NCBI GenBank assembly: GCA_044370415.1
Contig: JBILVO010000204.1
Location: 1-5,310 of the forward strand
Source of the DNA: CAMCQY01 sp044370415
GTDB lineage: Bacteria > Planctomycetota > Planctomycetia > Pirellulales > UBA1268
DNA length: 5,310 nt
Reading direction: 5' to 3'
Shown here: piece by piece, positions 1-5,310 of the stretch
Layout of the letters: every line of letters begins with the position of its first letter
Position numbering within the stretch: the stretch's first letter is position 1
The notes under the pieces: generated by a model
What the model saw: only the letters and a program-made list of their open reading frames with translations
Databases searched by the model: none
Told to the model about the DNA's origin: nothing
Made by a program: the position numbers and the translations under genes

Positions 1-184
1 TTCGGGAGGCGTTGGCGGTCTGGGCAACGGCCGACGGCTTCCCATCCTCCACGGTCTCGTCGCGGTACCATGGCAGTGCCGTCCCCGTGGCCCGCGCCGG
101 CGACGCGTCCTCGGGCGTTTGCCGGCAGCCCCGCCGCCACCGCCACCGCGTCAGTCCCCCGCCCTCCCCTTCCCCGCCGCCACA
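1..184 (-). CDS. possible 5' fragment of a divergent gene, start unresolved
   Basis: A minus-strand frame is open from about position 226 to the left edge, bounded upstream by an in-frame TGA at 229-227. Hand-counting A/T over positions 1-120 gives 13, 6 and 14 in the three phases. The GC-rich phase is the third codon position of this frame. Its translation near the edge includes ALPWYRDETVEDGKPSAVAQ, which is mixed in composition and looks protein-like. There is no ATG in frame; possible starts are GTG at 184-182 or GTG at 52-50, neither with a good ribosome binding site. The part before about position 125 is Gly/Arg/Trp-rich and probably not coding. The same phase bias would also fit a plus-strand frame, but that frame runs without a stop to 2087, through the transporter gene, so it cannot be the end of an upstream gene. 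The product is not recognised, and the fragment may be chance. Confidence 0.22.
129..183. repeat. 12-base direct repeat in the C-rich leader
   Basis: CCCCGCCGCCAC occurs at 129-140 and again at 172-183, 43 bases apart. A shorter tandem (CCGCCA twice, then CCG) lies at 133-147. The copies flank most of the C-run cluster. They could be low-complexity sequence in a C-rich stretch or paired protein sites about four helical turns apart. Nothing here decides between these. Confidence 0.4.
156..175 (-). other. G-quadruplex motif upstream of the RND transporter start
   Basis: The minus strand reads GGGGAAGGGGAGGGCGGGGG: four G-runs of 4, 4, 3 and 5 separated by loops of 2, 1 and 1 bases. This meets the usual criterion for an intramolecular G-quadruplex, and the very short loops favour stability. 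It ends 17 bases before the preferred ATG at 193. The G-rich strand is the template for the transporter, so the transporter mRNA would carry the C-runs. Any effect would therefore be at DNA level, for example on polymerase passage, or on a transcript running leftward. The motif is seen directly; its function is inference. Confidence 0.6.
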
Positions 185-192
185 CACGCACC

Positions 193-2472
193 ATGCCCGC
201 CGCCGATCGAAGTGCCGCGTGGCTGGTCAGGCACAGAAACGTGCTGGCCTGCATCGCCGTCGGAGCCGCCATCCTCTCGGTCCTCGAGTCGCGGCGGCTG
301 GAGTTCGCCCGGTCGATCGACACGATGTTCGACCGCGCCGATCCGGCACTCGTGCCCTATCGGCGGATGGTCCGCACGTTCGGCTCGAGCGAGGTGGTGC
401 TCGCGGCCTACGAGGACCCGGAACTCTTCTCCCGGGAGGGCATCGGGCGGCTGCGGACGCTCGCCGACACGATCGCCGCCCTGCCGGGAATCGCCTCGGC
501 CACGAGTCTCGCCGACACGCCGCTGGGCGACGGCGTCGTCGACGTGGAGCGCAGCCCCGTGGCCCGCAAACTGGTCACGCTGCTGGAGGGCTACGCCGTC
601 GGCGCCGATCACCGCACGGCCGCGATCGTCTGCGTGCTCGAGCCGCCGCCGCCCCTGCCGACGGCCCGGCAGCAGGCGGTGTCGCGGGCGGAGACGATCG
701 ACCGCGTGCGCAGCATCATGGCCGACCTCCCCGCCGGCACGGTGGCGGGCGAGCCAGTCATGCTCCGCGACGGGTTCGCGATGCTCGAGCGGGACGGCAA
801 CCTCCTCGGCACGGCCAGCGCCGTGCTGGCCGGCGCGGTCCTGCTCGTCTCCTTCCGCAGCCTGCGCTGGCTCGTCGTGCCGCTGGCGGTCGTGCTCTTG
901 GCCCTCTGGACCACGCGGGGCGTGCTCGCCGTGGCCGGGCTCAAACTGACCATGGTGTCGACGATGCTCTCGGCGATGGTCACCGTGGTGGCGATCGCCA
1001 CTGTGGTGCACCTGATCGTCGAATTCCGCCGGCAGCGGGAGGCGGGGCTGCCCCCGACCGCCGCGCTCGAACGGACGATCGCGGCCCTCTTCTGGCCGGT
1101 GGTCGGCTCGATCGCCACCGACGTCATCGGGTTCGGCTCGCTCGTCGCCAGCCGGGTGGGGCCCGTGCACGACTTCGGCGTCATGACGGCGGTGGGCGCC
1201 GTCATGGTGCTCGTCGCGACGGCGCTCGCCGTGCCGTTCCTCGCCCTGTGGGGCCGTTTCGACGCCGACCCGAAGCGGGCCTGGGGAGAGGCCACCCTCG
1301 AACTGGGCCTCGACCGTCTCGTGGCCCGGATCGTGGCGCATCCCGGCCCGATCCTCGCCGTGTCGGCGGTGCTCGTCGCGGCGGCGGTGGCGGGCATGCG
1401 GTGGCTCGAGGTCGAGACCGACTTCACCCGCAACTTCCGGCGCTCGAGCCCCGTTGTCGCGTCGTACGACATGGTGGAGTCGCGGCTCGGCGGTGCCGGC
1501 GTCTGGGACGTGCTGGTGCCGGCGGGCCGTTCCATCGACGGCGCGGTGCTCGGCGGCCTGGCCAGGATGGAACGGCGGCTCCGCGACGAGGTCACCGTGC
1601 CCGGGCCGGACGGCACGGCCGAGCCGGGGCTGACGAAGGTCATGAGCGTTGCCGACGTGCTCGACGCCGTGTCGCCGGTCCCGCTCGAGCGGCTGCAGGA
1701 TTCGCGGCTGGGCGGCTGGCTCGTCGGCAGCGCGCTCGATGTCCTCCGCCGGCAGGTGCCGCAGCTCGGCAGGGCGCTCATCGGCACAGATCCCGACGAC
1801 GGCTCCACCTGGCTGCGGGTCATGCTGCGGGCCCACGAGCGGCAGCCGGCGGCGCGGAAGCGGGCGATCATCGAGCAGGTGCGGCGGATCGTGGCGGAGG
1901 AGTTCCCCGCCCGCGACGGCCGGCCCGGGGCCGCCGTCACCGGCTTCTTCGTGCTGCTGGCACAGCTCGTCGACCGGATGCTCTCCGATCAGTGGCTCAC
2001 GTTCCTGCTGGCGGCGGCGGGGATCTTCCTGCTCCTGGCGATCGCCCTGCAAAGTCCGCTCCTGGCGGCGGTGGCGCTCGTGCCTAACGCCCTGCCGATC
2101 TTCGTCGTGCTCGGCCTGCTGGGGTGGGCCGGCGAGCGGATCAACATGGGCACGGCGATGATCGCCGCGGTCTCGATGGGCCTGTCGGTCGACAGCTCGA
2201 TCCACTACCTGGCGGCCTTCCGCCGCCGGCTCGCGACCGGCCAGCCGATCGCGGCGGCGCTGGAAACCGCCCACCAGACGGCGGGCCGTGCCATGATCTT
2301 CTCGACGCTGGCCCTCGTGGTCGGCTTCCTGGCGCTCACCACGAGCGGCTTCATTCCCACCGTGTCCTTCGGCGCGCTCTCCTGCCTCACGCTCACCGGC
2401 GGGCTGCTCGGCAACCTCGTCGTGCTCCCCGTGCTGCTGGCGCTCCTCGCACCCCGGATCGAGGGCCGCTGA
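193..2472 (+). CDS. RND superfamily (MMPL-type) membrane transporter
   Basis: This is a 759-residue integral membrane protein of the RND/MMPL type, a proton-driven exporter family of the inner membrane; the substrate is unknown. Hydrophobic segments lie near residues 16-33, 203-220, 225-245, 252-277, 298-318, 327-352, 384-401, 602-619, 622-645, 654-672, 700-718 and 726-752. That is twelve helices with two large outer loops (about 34-202 and 402-600), the duplicated RND layout. The second half carries GLSVDSSIH (663-671) with a membrane-embedded Asp667. The matching place in the first half (AIATVVH, 267-273) has Ala269 instead. No fusion-protein or outer-membrane channel gene is adjacent. The start was chosen at ATG 193 because it leads straight into the first helix. 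An in-frame ATG at 70 would add 41 Pro/Ala/Arg-rich residues from low-complexity DNA. Neither start has a clear Shine-Dalgarno site. HpnN-like hopanoid transport is possible but nothing nearby supports it. Confidence 0.93.
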   Translation: MPAADRSAAWLVRHRNVLACIAVGAAILSVLESRRLEFARSIDTMFDRADPALVPYRRMVRTFGSSEVVLAAYEDPELFSREGIGRLRTLADTIAALPGIASATSLADTPLGDGVVDVERSPVARKLVTLLEGYAVGADHRTAAIVCVLEPPPPLPTARQQAVSRAETIDRVRSIMADLPAGTVAGEPVMLRDGFAMLERDGNLLGTASAVLAGAVLLVSFRSLRWLVVPLAVVLLALWTTRGVLAVAGLKLTMVSTMLSAMVTVVAIATVVHLIVEFRRQREAGLPPTAALERTIAALFWPVVGSIATDVIGFGSLVASRVGPVHDFGVMTAVGAVMVLVATALAVPFLALWGRFDADPKRAWGEATLELGLDRLVARIVAHPGPILAVSAVLVAAAVAGMRWLEVETDFTRNFRRSSPVVASYDMVESRLGGAGVWDVLVPAGRSIDGAVLGGLARMERRLRDEVTVPGPDGTAEPGLTKVMSVADVLDAVSPVPLERLQDSRLGGWLVGSALDVLRRQVPQLGRALIGTDPDDGSTWLRVMLRAHERQPAARKRAIIEQVRRIVAEEFPARDGRPGAAVTGFFVLLAQLVDRMLSDQWLTFLLAAAGIFLLLAIALQSPLLAAVALVPNALPIFVVLGLLGWAGERINMGTAMIAAVSMGLSVDSSIHYLAAFRRRLATGQPIAAALETAHQTAGRAMIFSTLALVVGFLALTTSGFIPTVSFGALSCLTLTGGLLGNLVVLPVLLALLAPRIEGR

Positions 2473-2480
2473 CGGCGGCC
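2464..2480 (+). terminator. small hairpin over the transporter stop codon
   Basis: GGCCGC (2464-2469) pairs with GCGGCC (2475-2480) around the 5-base loop TGACG, which includes part of the TGA stop. GTTTGCG follows, with only three T residues. It could be a weak terminator or attenuator between the transporter and pepA. The stem is only six pairs and GC-rich DNA makes such hairpins by chance. Confidence 0.25.
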
Positions 2481-2482
2481 GT

Positions 2483-2510
2483 TTGCGCGGCGGGACGCAC
2501 CGGCTACAAC
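2483..2510 (+). promoter_or_regulatory. candidate sigma-70-like promoter for pepA
   Basis: TTGCGC (2483-2488) and TACAAC (2505-2510) are separated by 16 bases and match the -35 and -10 consensus at 3 and 4 of 6 positions. Initiation near 2517 would give a leader of roughly 30 bases before the pepA ATG. Most of the short gap between the two genes is used by this element and the ribosome binding site. The match is weak, and read-through from the transporter gene is equally possible. Confidence 0.25.
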
Positions 2511-2534
2511 AGGCGTCGCACGACCACCCCAGCC

Positions 2535-2539
2535 AGGAG
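2535..2539 (+). promoter_or_regulatory. Shine-Dalgarno site that sets the pepA start
   Basis: AGGAG ends six bases before the ATG at 2546. It is the best-placed ribosome binding site ahead of any confirmed start in the window. It decides the start against an in-frame TTG at 2483 that would add 21 residues unlike the family's N-terminus. Confidence 0.8.
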
Positions 2540-2545
2540 CGAACC

Positions 2546-4039
2546 ATGCCCCCGGAGTTCTCCCCAGCACGCGGCGGCGGCATCGTCGCCGACCCGTCGG
2601 CGCGTCCCGACACCGTCGAGGCCGACGCGCTCGTGACGTTTCTCACCGAGGGGGGCGTCGGCTCGGGGGCCGTGGCGACGGTCGATGCGGCGGCGGACGG
2701 CGTCATCTCCCGGCTCGCCTCCGCGGGGGAGATCACGGGCAAGCGCTACGAATGCGTGCCCATCCTCGCACCGCCACGGCTGCGGGCGGGCCAGATCGTG
2801 GTGGTGGGGCTCGGCCGACGCGAGGACGTCGACGCCGGTGTGCTTCACCGCGCCGCCGCCACTGCGGCCCGGCAGCTCGCCGGACGACCGCGGGCACGGG
2901 TGGCCTTCGTGGCCGACGCCCGCTGGACGCCGCGTGAGCTCGAGCAGGCGGTGGCCGGCGCGGCGGTCGGCATGGTGGGGCAGGACCTCTACCGCGCCGA
3001 GAAGAAGCGGACCAGCTTCGGGACGACGCTCTGGCTCGGTGCGGCGGACGACGTCGTGGCACGCGGGGCCACGATCGCCGACGGCGTGAACCTGGCCCGC
3101 CGGCTGGTCAACATGCCTCCCGACGAGCTCTACCCGCAGACCTTCGCCGAGGAGGCGGCCAGCGTGGCCGGCCGCACGGGGATGGAGATCGAGATCTGGG
3201 ACGAGGAGCGGCTGGCACGGGAGCGCTGCCAGGCGATCCTCGCCGTCGGCCGGGGCAGCAGCCGGCCCCCGCGGCTGGTGCTGCTGCGGTATCGCGGCGG
3301 CGGCAGCGGCACCACGCCCGACCTCGCCTTCGTCGGCAAGGGGGTGACGTTCGACTCGGGCGGCCTCTCCCTCAAGCCGTCCGAATCGATGCTCACCATG
3401 AAGTGCGACATGTCGGGCGGCGCCGCGGTGGTCGCGGCGGCTGCCACGATCGCGGCGCTGCGTCTGCCCGTGCACCTCGTGGCCGCCGTCGGGCTCGCGG
3501 AGAACATGACAGGGCCCGCCGCCTACAAGCTCGGCGACGTGATCACGGCACGCAGCGGCACCACGATCGAGGTGCACAACACGGATGCCGAAGGGCGGAT
3601 CGTGCTCGCGGACGTGCTCGACGTCGTCCGGGGCCTCTCCCCCGCGCGAATCGTCGACGCGGCGACCCTCACCGGCGCGTGCATGGTCGCCCTCGGGCAC
3701 GACGTGGCGGGCCTGTTCGCCAACGATCAGGAGTGGTGCGATCGCGTGGCCCGCGCGGCGCGGGCCGTCGGCGAGCCGGTCTGGCAGATGCCGATGTATC
3801 CCGAGTACGACGACCACATCCGCAGCGAGGTCGCCGACATCAAGAACGTGGGCGACGGCCGCTGGGGCGGGGCCATCACGGCCGCCAAGTTCCTCGAGCG
3901 GTTCGTGGGGGGCATCCCCTGGACGCACGTCGACATCGCGGGCCCCGCCTTCGCAGAAAAGCCCCGGCCGTGGATCGACGGCGGCGCCACGGGAGCGTTC
4001 GTGCGGCCCCTCATCGAACTCGCCCGCGGTCCGGGCTGA
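2546..4039 (+). CDS. pepA: leucyl aminopeptidase (cytosol aminopeptidase, M17 family)
   Basis: This is a cytosolic two-metal exopeptidase that removes N-terminal residues, typically leucine, from peptides; family members work as hexamers. The 497-residue product has the usual length. An Ala/Val/Arg-rich N-terminal domain covers about residues 1-170 and the catalytic domain about 175-497. The active-site set is complete: Lys265 and Asp270 in VGKGVTFDSGG, Lys277 in SLKPS, Asp288 in MKCDMSGG, and Asp347, Glu349 and Arg351 in the NTDAEGR signature (3578-3598). All sit exactly five residues earlier than in E. coli PepA. ENMTGPAAYKLGD, ATLTGA and HVDIAGPAF are further family motifs. There is no signal peptide. 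It lies 73 bases after the transporter on the same strand and converges on pepF, whose product could supply its peptides. E. coli PepA also binds DNA; nothing here shows whether this one does. The family assignment is secure; substrate preference is inferred. Confidence 0.97.
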   Translation: MPPEFSPARGGGIVADPSARPDTVEADALVTFLTEGGVGSGAVATVDAAADGVISRLASAGEITGKRYECVPILAPPRLRAGQIVVVGLGRREDVDAGVLHRAAATAARQLAGRPRARVAFVADARWTPRELEQAVAGAAVGMVGQDLYRAEKKRTSFGTTLWLGAADDVVARGATIADGVNLARRLVNMPPDELYPQTFAEEAASVAGRTGMEIEIWDEERLARERCQAILAVGRGSSRPPRLVLLRYRGGGSGTTPDLAFVGKGVTFDSGGLSLKPSESMLTMKCDMSGGAAVVAAAATIAALRLPVHLVAAVGLAENMTGPAAYKLGDVITARSGTTIEVHNTDAEGRIVLADVLDVVRGLSPARIVDAATLTGACMVALGHDVAGLFANDQEWCDRVARAARAVGEPVWQMPMYPEYDDHIRSEVADIKNVGDGRWGGAITAAKFLERFVGGIPWTHVDIAGPAFAEKPRPWIDGGATGAFVRPLIELARGPG

Positions 4040-4113
4040 CACGCCTCCGAGCGCTCGTGGTTCCCGGCGGCTCCATTCCAGGGTGCGCCACGTCGTGGCC
4101 ACAGGTGTTTCGC

Positions 4114-4131
4114 ATGCGCCCTTGAGCGCAT
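4114..4131. repeat. stem-loop downstream of pepA
   Basis: ATGCGC (4114-4119) pairs with GCGCAT (4126-4131) around the loop CCTTGA. Direct copies of GTTTCGC flank it at 4107-4113 and 4135-4141. It lies about 75 bases past the pepA stop and could end that transcript, but no real T-run follows. The paired flanking copies make it look like a small designed unit rather than a plain terminator. Confidence 0.4.
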
Positions 4132-4190
4132 CTGGTTTCGCTGGAGCGACGACCCGGCGGCATAGGAATACGGCGAGCCGGGATCGGCGG

Positions 4191-4205
4191 AAGCTCGACG
4201 AGCTT
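4191..4205. repeat. 15-base palindrome
   Basis: AAGCTCGACGAGCTT is a perfect inverted repeat of seven bases on each side of a central A. It could be an operator-like protein site or a small hairpin. It sits directly before the GGAGG at 4206-4210. No confirmed gene starts here, so a regulatory role is speculative. Confidence 0.45.
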
Positions 4206-4209
4206 GGAG

Positions 4210-4260
4210 GATTTCGCATGCCCACGACGCATGCTGCGGACAAGCACGTCGCGCGAAATC
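4210..4260. repeat. nested imperfect hairpin
   Basis: GATTTCGC (4210-4217) is the exact complement of GCGAAATC (4253-4260). Inside it CGACG (4225-4229) pairs with CGTCG (4247-4251), and inside that TGCT (4232-4235) pairs with AGCA (4243-4246) around a 7-base loop. Three nested stems in the right order over 51 bases suggest a folded RNA or a repeat element. The 7-against-1 internal loop and 2-base bulge weaken it. No known RNA family is recognised. Confidence 0.4.
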
Positions 4261-4284
4261 ATCCCGCGAGGAGACTTCTGCCGG

Positions 4285-4310
4285 CCCGGCGGCGATCGCT
4301 CCCTGCCGGG
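4285..4310. repeat. stem-loop next to the pepF terminator hairpin
   Basis: CCCGGC (4285-4290) pairs with GCCGGG (4305-4310) around a 14-base loop that holds the palindrome GCGATCGC (4292-4299). It adjoins the hairpin at 4311-4335 with no gap, giving a tandem pair at the convergence point. It may add to termination in either direction. Confidence 0.35.
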
Positions 4311-4335
4311 ACGCATCCGCAGCACTCGGATGCGT
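4311..4335 (-). terminator. hairpin directly after the pepF stop codon
   Basis: ACGCATCCG (4311-4319) and CGGATGCGT (4327-4335) form a perfect nine-pair stem with a 7-base loop. On the minus strand the stem begins one base after the pepF TAG stop. No T-run follows on that strand (CCCGGCAGG comes next), so it is either a terminator without a T-tract or an RNA 3'-end stabiliser. The perfect stem is symmetrical and could also act on pepA transcripts. Confidence 0.55.
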
Positions 4336-4336
4336 T

Positions 4337-5310
4337 CTACAGCAGCGTGCCGAGCTCGTCGACGAGCTCGCCGAACCGGCCCAGCGCCGTGGCGACGGGC
4401 TCGGGCCTCTCGAGATCGACACCGGCGTCGCGGAGGAGATCGAGCGGCCACTTCGAGCAGCCGCCCCGGAGAAAACCCAGATAGGCCTGCAGCTCCTTCT
4501 GCCCGCCTTCGGCCACCCGCTTCGCCAGCAGGATCGCCGCCGACAGGCCCGTCGCGTACTTGTAGACGTAGAACGCATTGTAGAAGTGGGGAATCCGCAG
4601 GCACTCCAGCTCCAGCTCCCGATCGACGACGAACCGCGGGCCGAAGTAGGCGTCGAGGAGCTCCCGGTAGATGCCGCGGAGCCGCTCGAGCGTCAGCGGC
4701 TCGCCCGCCTCGACCGACGCATGGCTCCGCCGCTCGAATTCCGCGAACATCGTCTGCCGCACGATCGTCGCCCGGATCGAGTCGATCTCCCGCGCGATGA
4801 TGGCGGCACGCTCCTGGGGCGACGTGGCCCGCTCCAGCAGCAGCCGCGTCAGCAGCTGCTCGTTGAACGTGCTCGCCACCTCGGCCACGAAGATCGTGTA
4901 GCCGGCGTACTGGTAGGGCTGGGCCTCGGCCGAAAGCCGCGTGTGCATCGAGTGGCCGGCCTCGTGGGCCAGGGTGAAGACGTGCTCGACCGCCTCCTCC
5001 TGGAAGTTCATGAGGATGTAGGGATCGGAGTCATAGGTGCCGGAACTGAACGCCCCCGACTGCTTGCCGGCGTTGGGATACCGGTCGCACCAGCGGCCCC
5101 GCAGCCCGTGATCCAGCCGCGTGACATACTCGCCGCCGAGCGGCTCGAGCGATTCGACGACCAGCCGCACCGCCTCGTCCCAGGTGTGCCGCTGCTCCAG
5201 CTCCGGCACCAGCGGCACGTAGCAGTCGTAGTGGTGCAGCTCGTCGAGGCCCAGGATCCGCCGGCGCAGGTCGTAGTAGCGGTGCACCGCCGGCAGGTGG
5301 CCGCGAACCG
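4337..5310 (-). CDS. pepF: oligoendopeptidase F (M3B metallopeptidase), C-terminal half
   Basis: This zinc endopeptidase of the thimet-oligopeptidase superfamily cleaves short to medium peptides in the cytosol. About 323 residues of a protein usually near 600 are present; the start lies beyond the right edge. A GTG at 5287 is internal, because LPAVHRYYDLRRRILGLDEL reads across it and matches the family. Counting from that Val as residue 1, the zinc motif HEAGH is at 108-112 (4952-4966) within TLAHEAGHSMH. The third ligand Glu136 is in TIFVAEVASTFNE (131-143). FYVYKYATGLSAA (239-251) and the C-terminal FLRGGCSKWPLDLLRDAGVD (272-291) are typical of PepF. All catalytic elements visible in this half are intact and no frameshift is seen. 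It converges on pepA and a perfect hairpin follows its stop. The family call is secure; natural substrates are unknown. Confidence 0.97.
   Translation of the reverse strand, partial: VRGHLPAVHRYYDLRRRILGLDELHHYDCYVPLVPELEQRHTWDEAVRLVVESLEPLGGEYVTRLDHGLRGRWCDRYPNAGKQSGAFSSGTYDSDPYILMNFQEEAVEHVFTLAHEAGHSMHTRLSAEAQPYQYAGYTIFVAEVASTFNEQLLTRLLLERATSPQERAAIIAREIDSIRATIVRQTMFAEFERRSHASVEAGEPLTLERLRGIYRELLDAYFGPRFVVDRELELECLRIPHFYNAFYVYKYATGLSAAILLAKRVAEGGQKELQAYLGFLRGGCSKWPLDLLRDAGVDLERPEPVATALGRFGELVDELGTLL

Larger units (their letters stand above)
4040..4336. other. convergent intergenic region rich in inverted repeats
   Basis: These 297 bases lie between the pepA and pepF stop codons and hold no gene I can support. 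They look less GC-biased than the flanking genes. They carry several short palindromes and stem-loops, listed separately where strongest, plus the 10-base palindrome CGAGCGCTCG at 4048-4057 just after pepA. TTTCGC recurs at 4108, 4136 and 4212, and its complement GCGAAA at 4253. The right end looks like a transcription end point for the converging genes. The middle (about 4108-4260) is unexplained. Confidence 0.6.

Noticed and set aside
12..2087. A 691-codon plus-strand frame overlapping the transporter
   Set aside because: It is Arg/Gly/Ala-rich throughout with no membrane segments or motifs, a shadow of the codon bias of the true gene.
2483..2545. Upstream TTG start for pepA adding 21 residues
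   Set aside because: The ATG at 2546 has a well-placed AGGAG. The extension lies over the probable promoter and lacks family similarity.
151..2742. An 863-codon open frame on the minus strand, antisense to the transporter
   Set aside because: It mirrors the transporter gene. High GC depletes stops in this phase; its translation is Arg/Gly/His-rich with no recognisable domain, while the plus-strand frame has twelve helices and family motifs.
2504..4243. A 579-codon minus-strand frame antisense to pepA
   Set aside because: pepA is certain from its complete active site. The antisense product is low-complexity His/Arg/Gly-rich sequence.
4108..4260. Integron attC site or CRISPR repeat
   Set aside because: The TTTCGC copies are irregularly spaced and there is no regular repeat-spacer pattern, no recombinase or cas gene, and no attC core sequence.
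4292..4299. GCGATCGC, the HIP1-type palindrome abundant in cyanobacteria
   Set aside because: I noticed just one copy, in the loop of a hairpin. A GC-rich sequence yields it by chance and nothing else suggests a cyanobacterium.
5285..5287. GTG as the start of pepF
   Set aside because: The frame continues to the window edge with family-typical residues before it, and starting here would lose about half of the protein.

Overview
This very GC-rich window has a strong preference for G or C at third codon positions. It contains three well-supported protein genes and looks like ordinary chromosome. The codon bias, the mostly weak ribosome binding sites and the style of the RND transporter fit a planctomycete-like bacterium. 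That is an impression from composition and protein style, not a phylogenetic result. I see no rRNA, tRNA, CRISPR array, insertion sequence or phage gene.

Layout. Positions 1-192 have no confidently assigned gene. They hold a weak hint of a divergent minus-strand gene leaving the left edge, then a C-rich tract whose minus strand carries a compact G-quadruplex motif. Positions 193-2472 (+) encode a complete RND/MMPL-type membrane transporter of 759 residues. After a 73-base gap with a small hairpin, a possible promoter and a clear Shine-Dalgarno site, positions 2546-4039 (+) encode a complete leucyl aminopeptidase (PepA, M17) with all metal and catalytic residues. Positions 4040-4336 separate convergent genes and are packed with short inverted repeats, ending in two adjoining hairpins. 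Positions 4337-5310 (-) encode the C-terminal half of an oligoendopeptidase F (PepF, M3B), cut by the right edge.

How the genes relate. PepF cuts oligopeptides internally and PepA removes N-terminal residues, so the two could act in sequence in cytosolic peptide recycling. They are convergent and therefore not co-transcribed. The RND transporter precedes pepA on the same strand and may or may not share its transcript; nothing in the sequence gives its substrate.

I found no clear new biological system. The least explained stretch is the hairpin-rich convergent intergenic region. Next is the G-quadruplex motif directly upstream of the transporter start.
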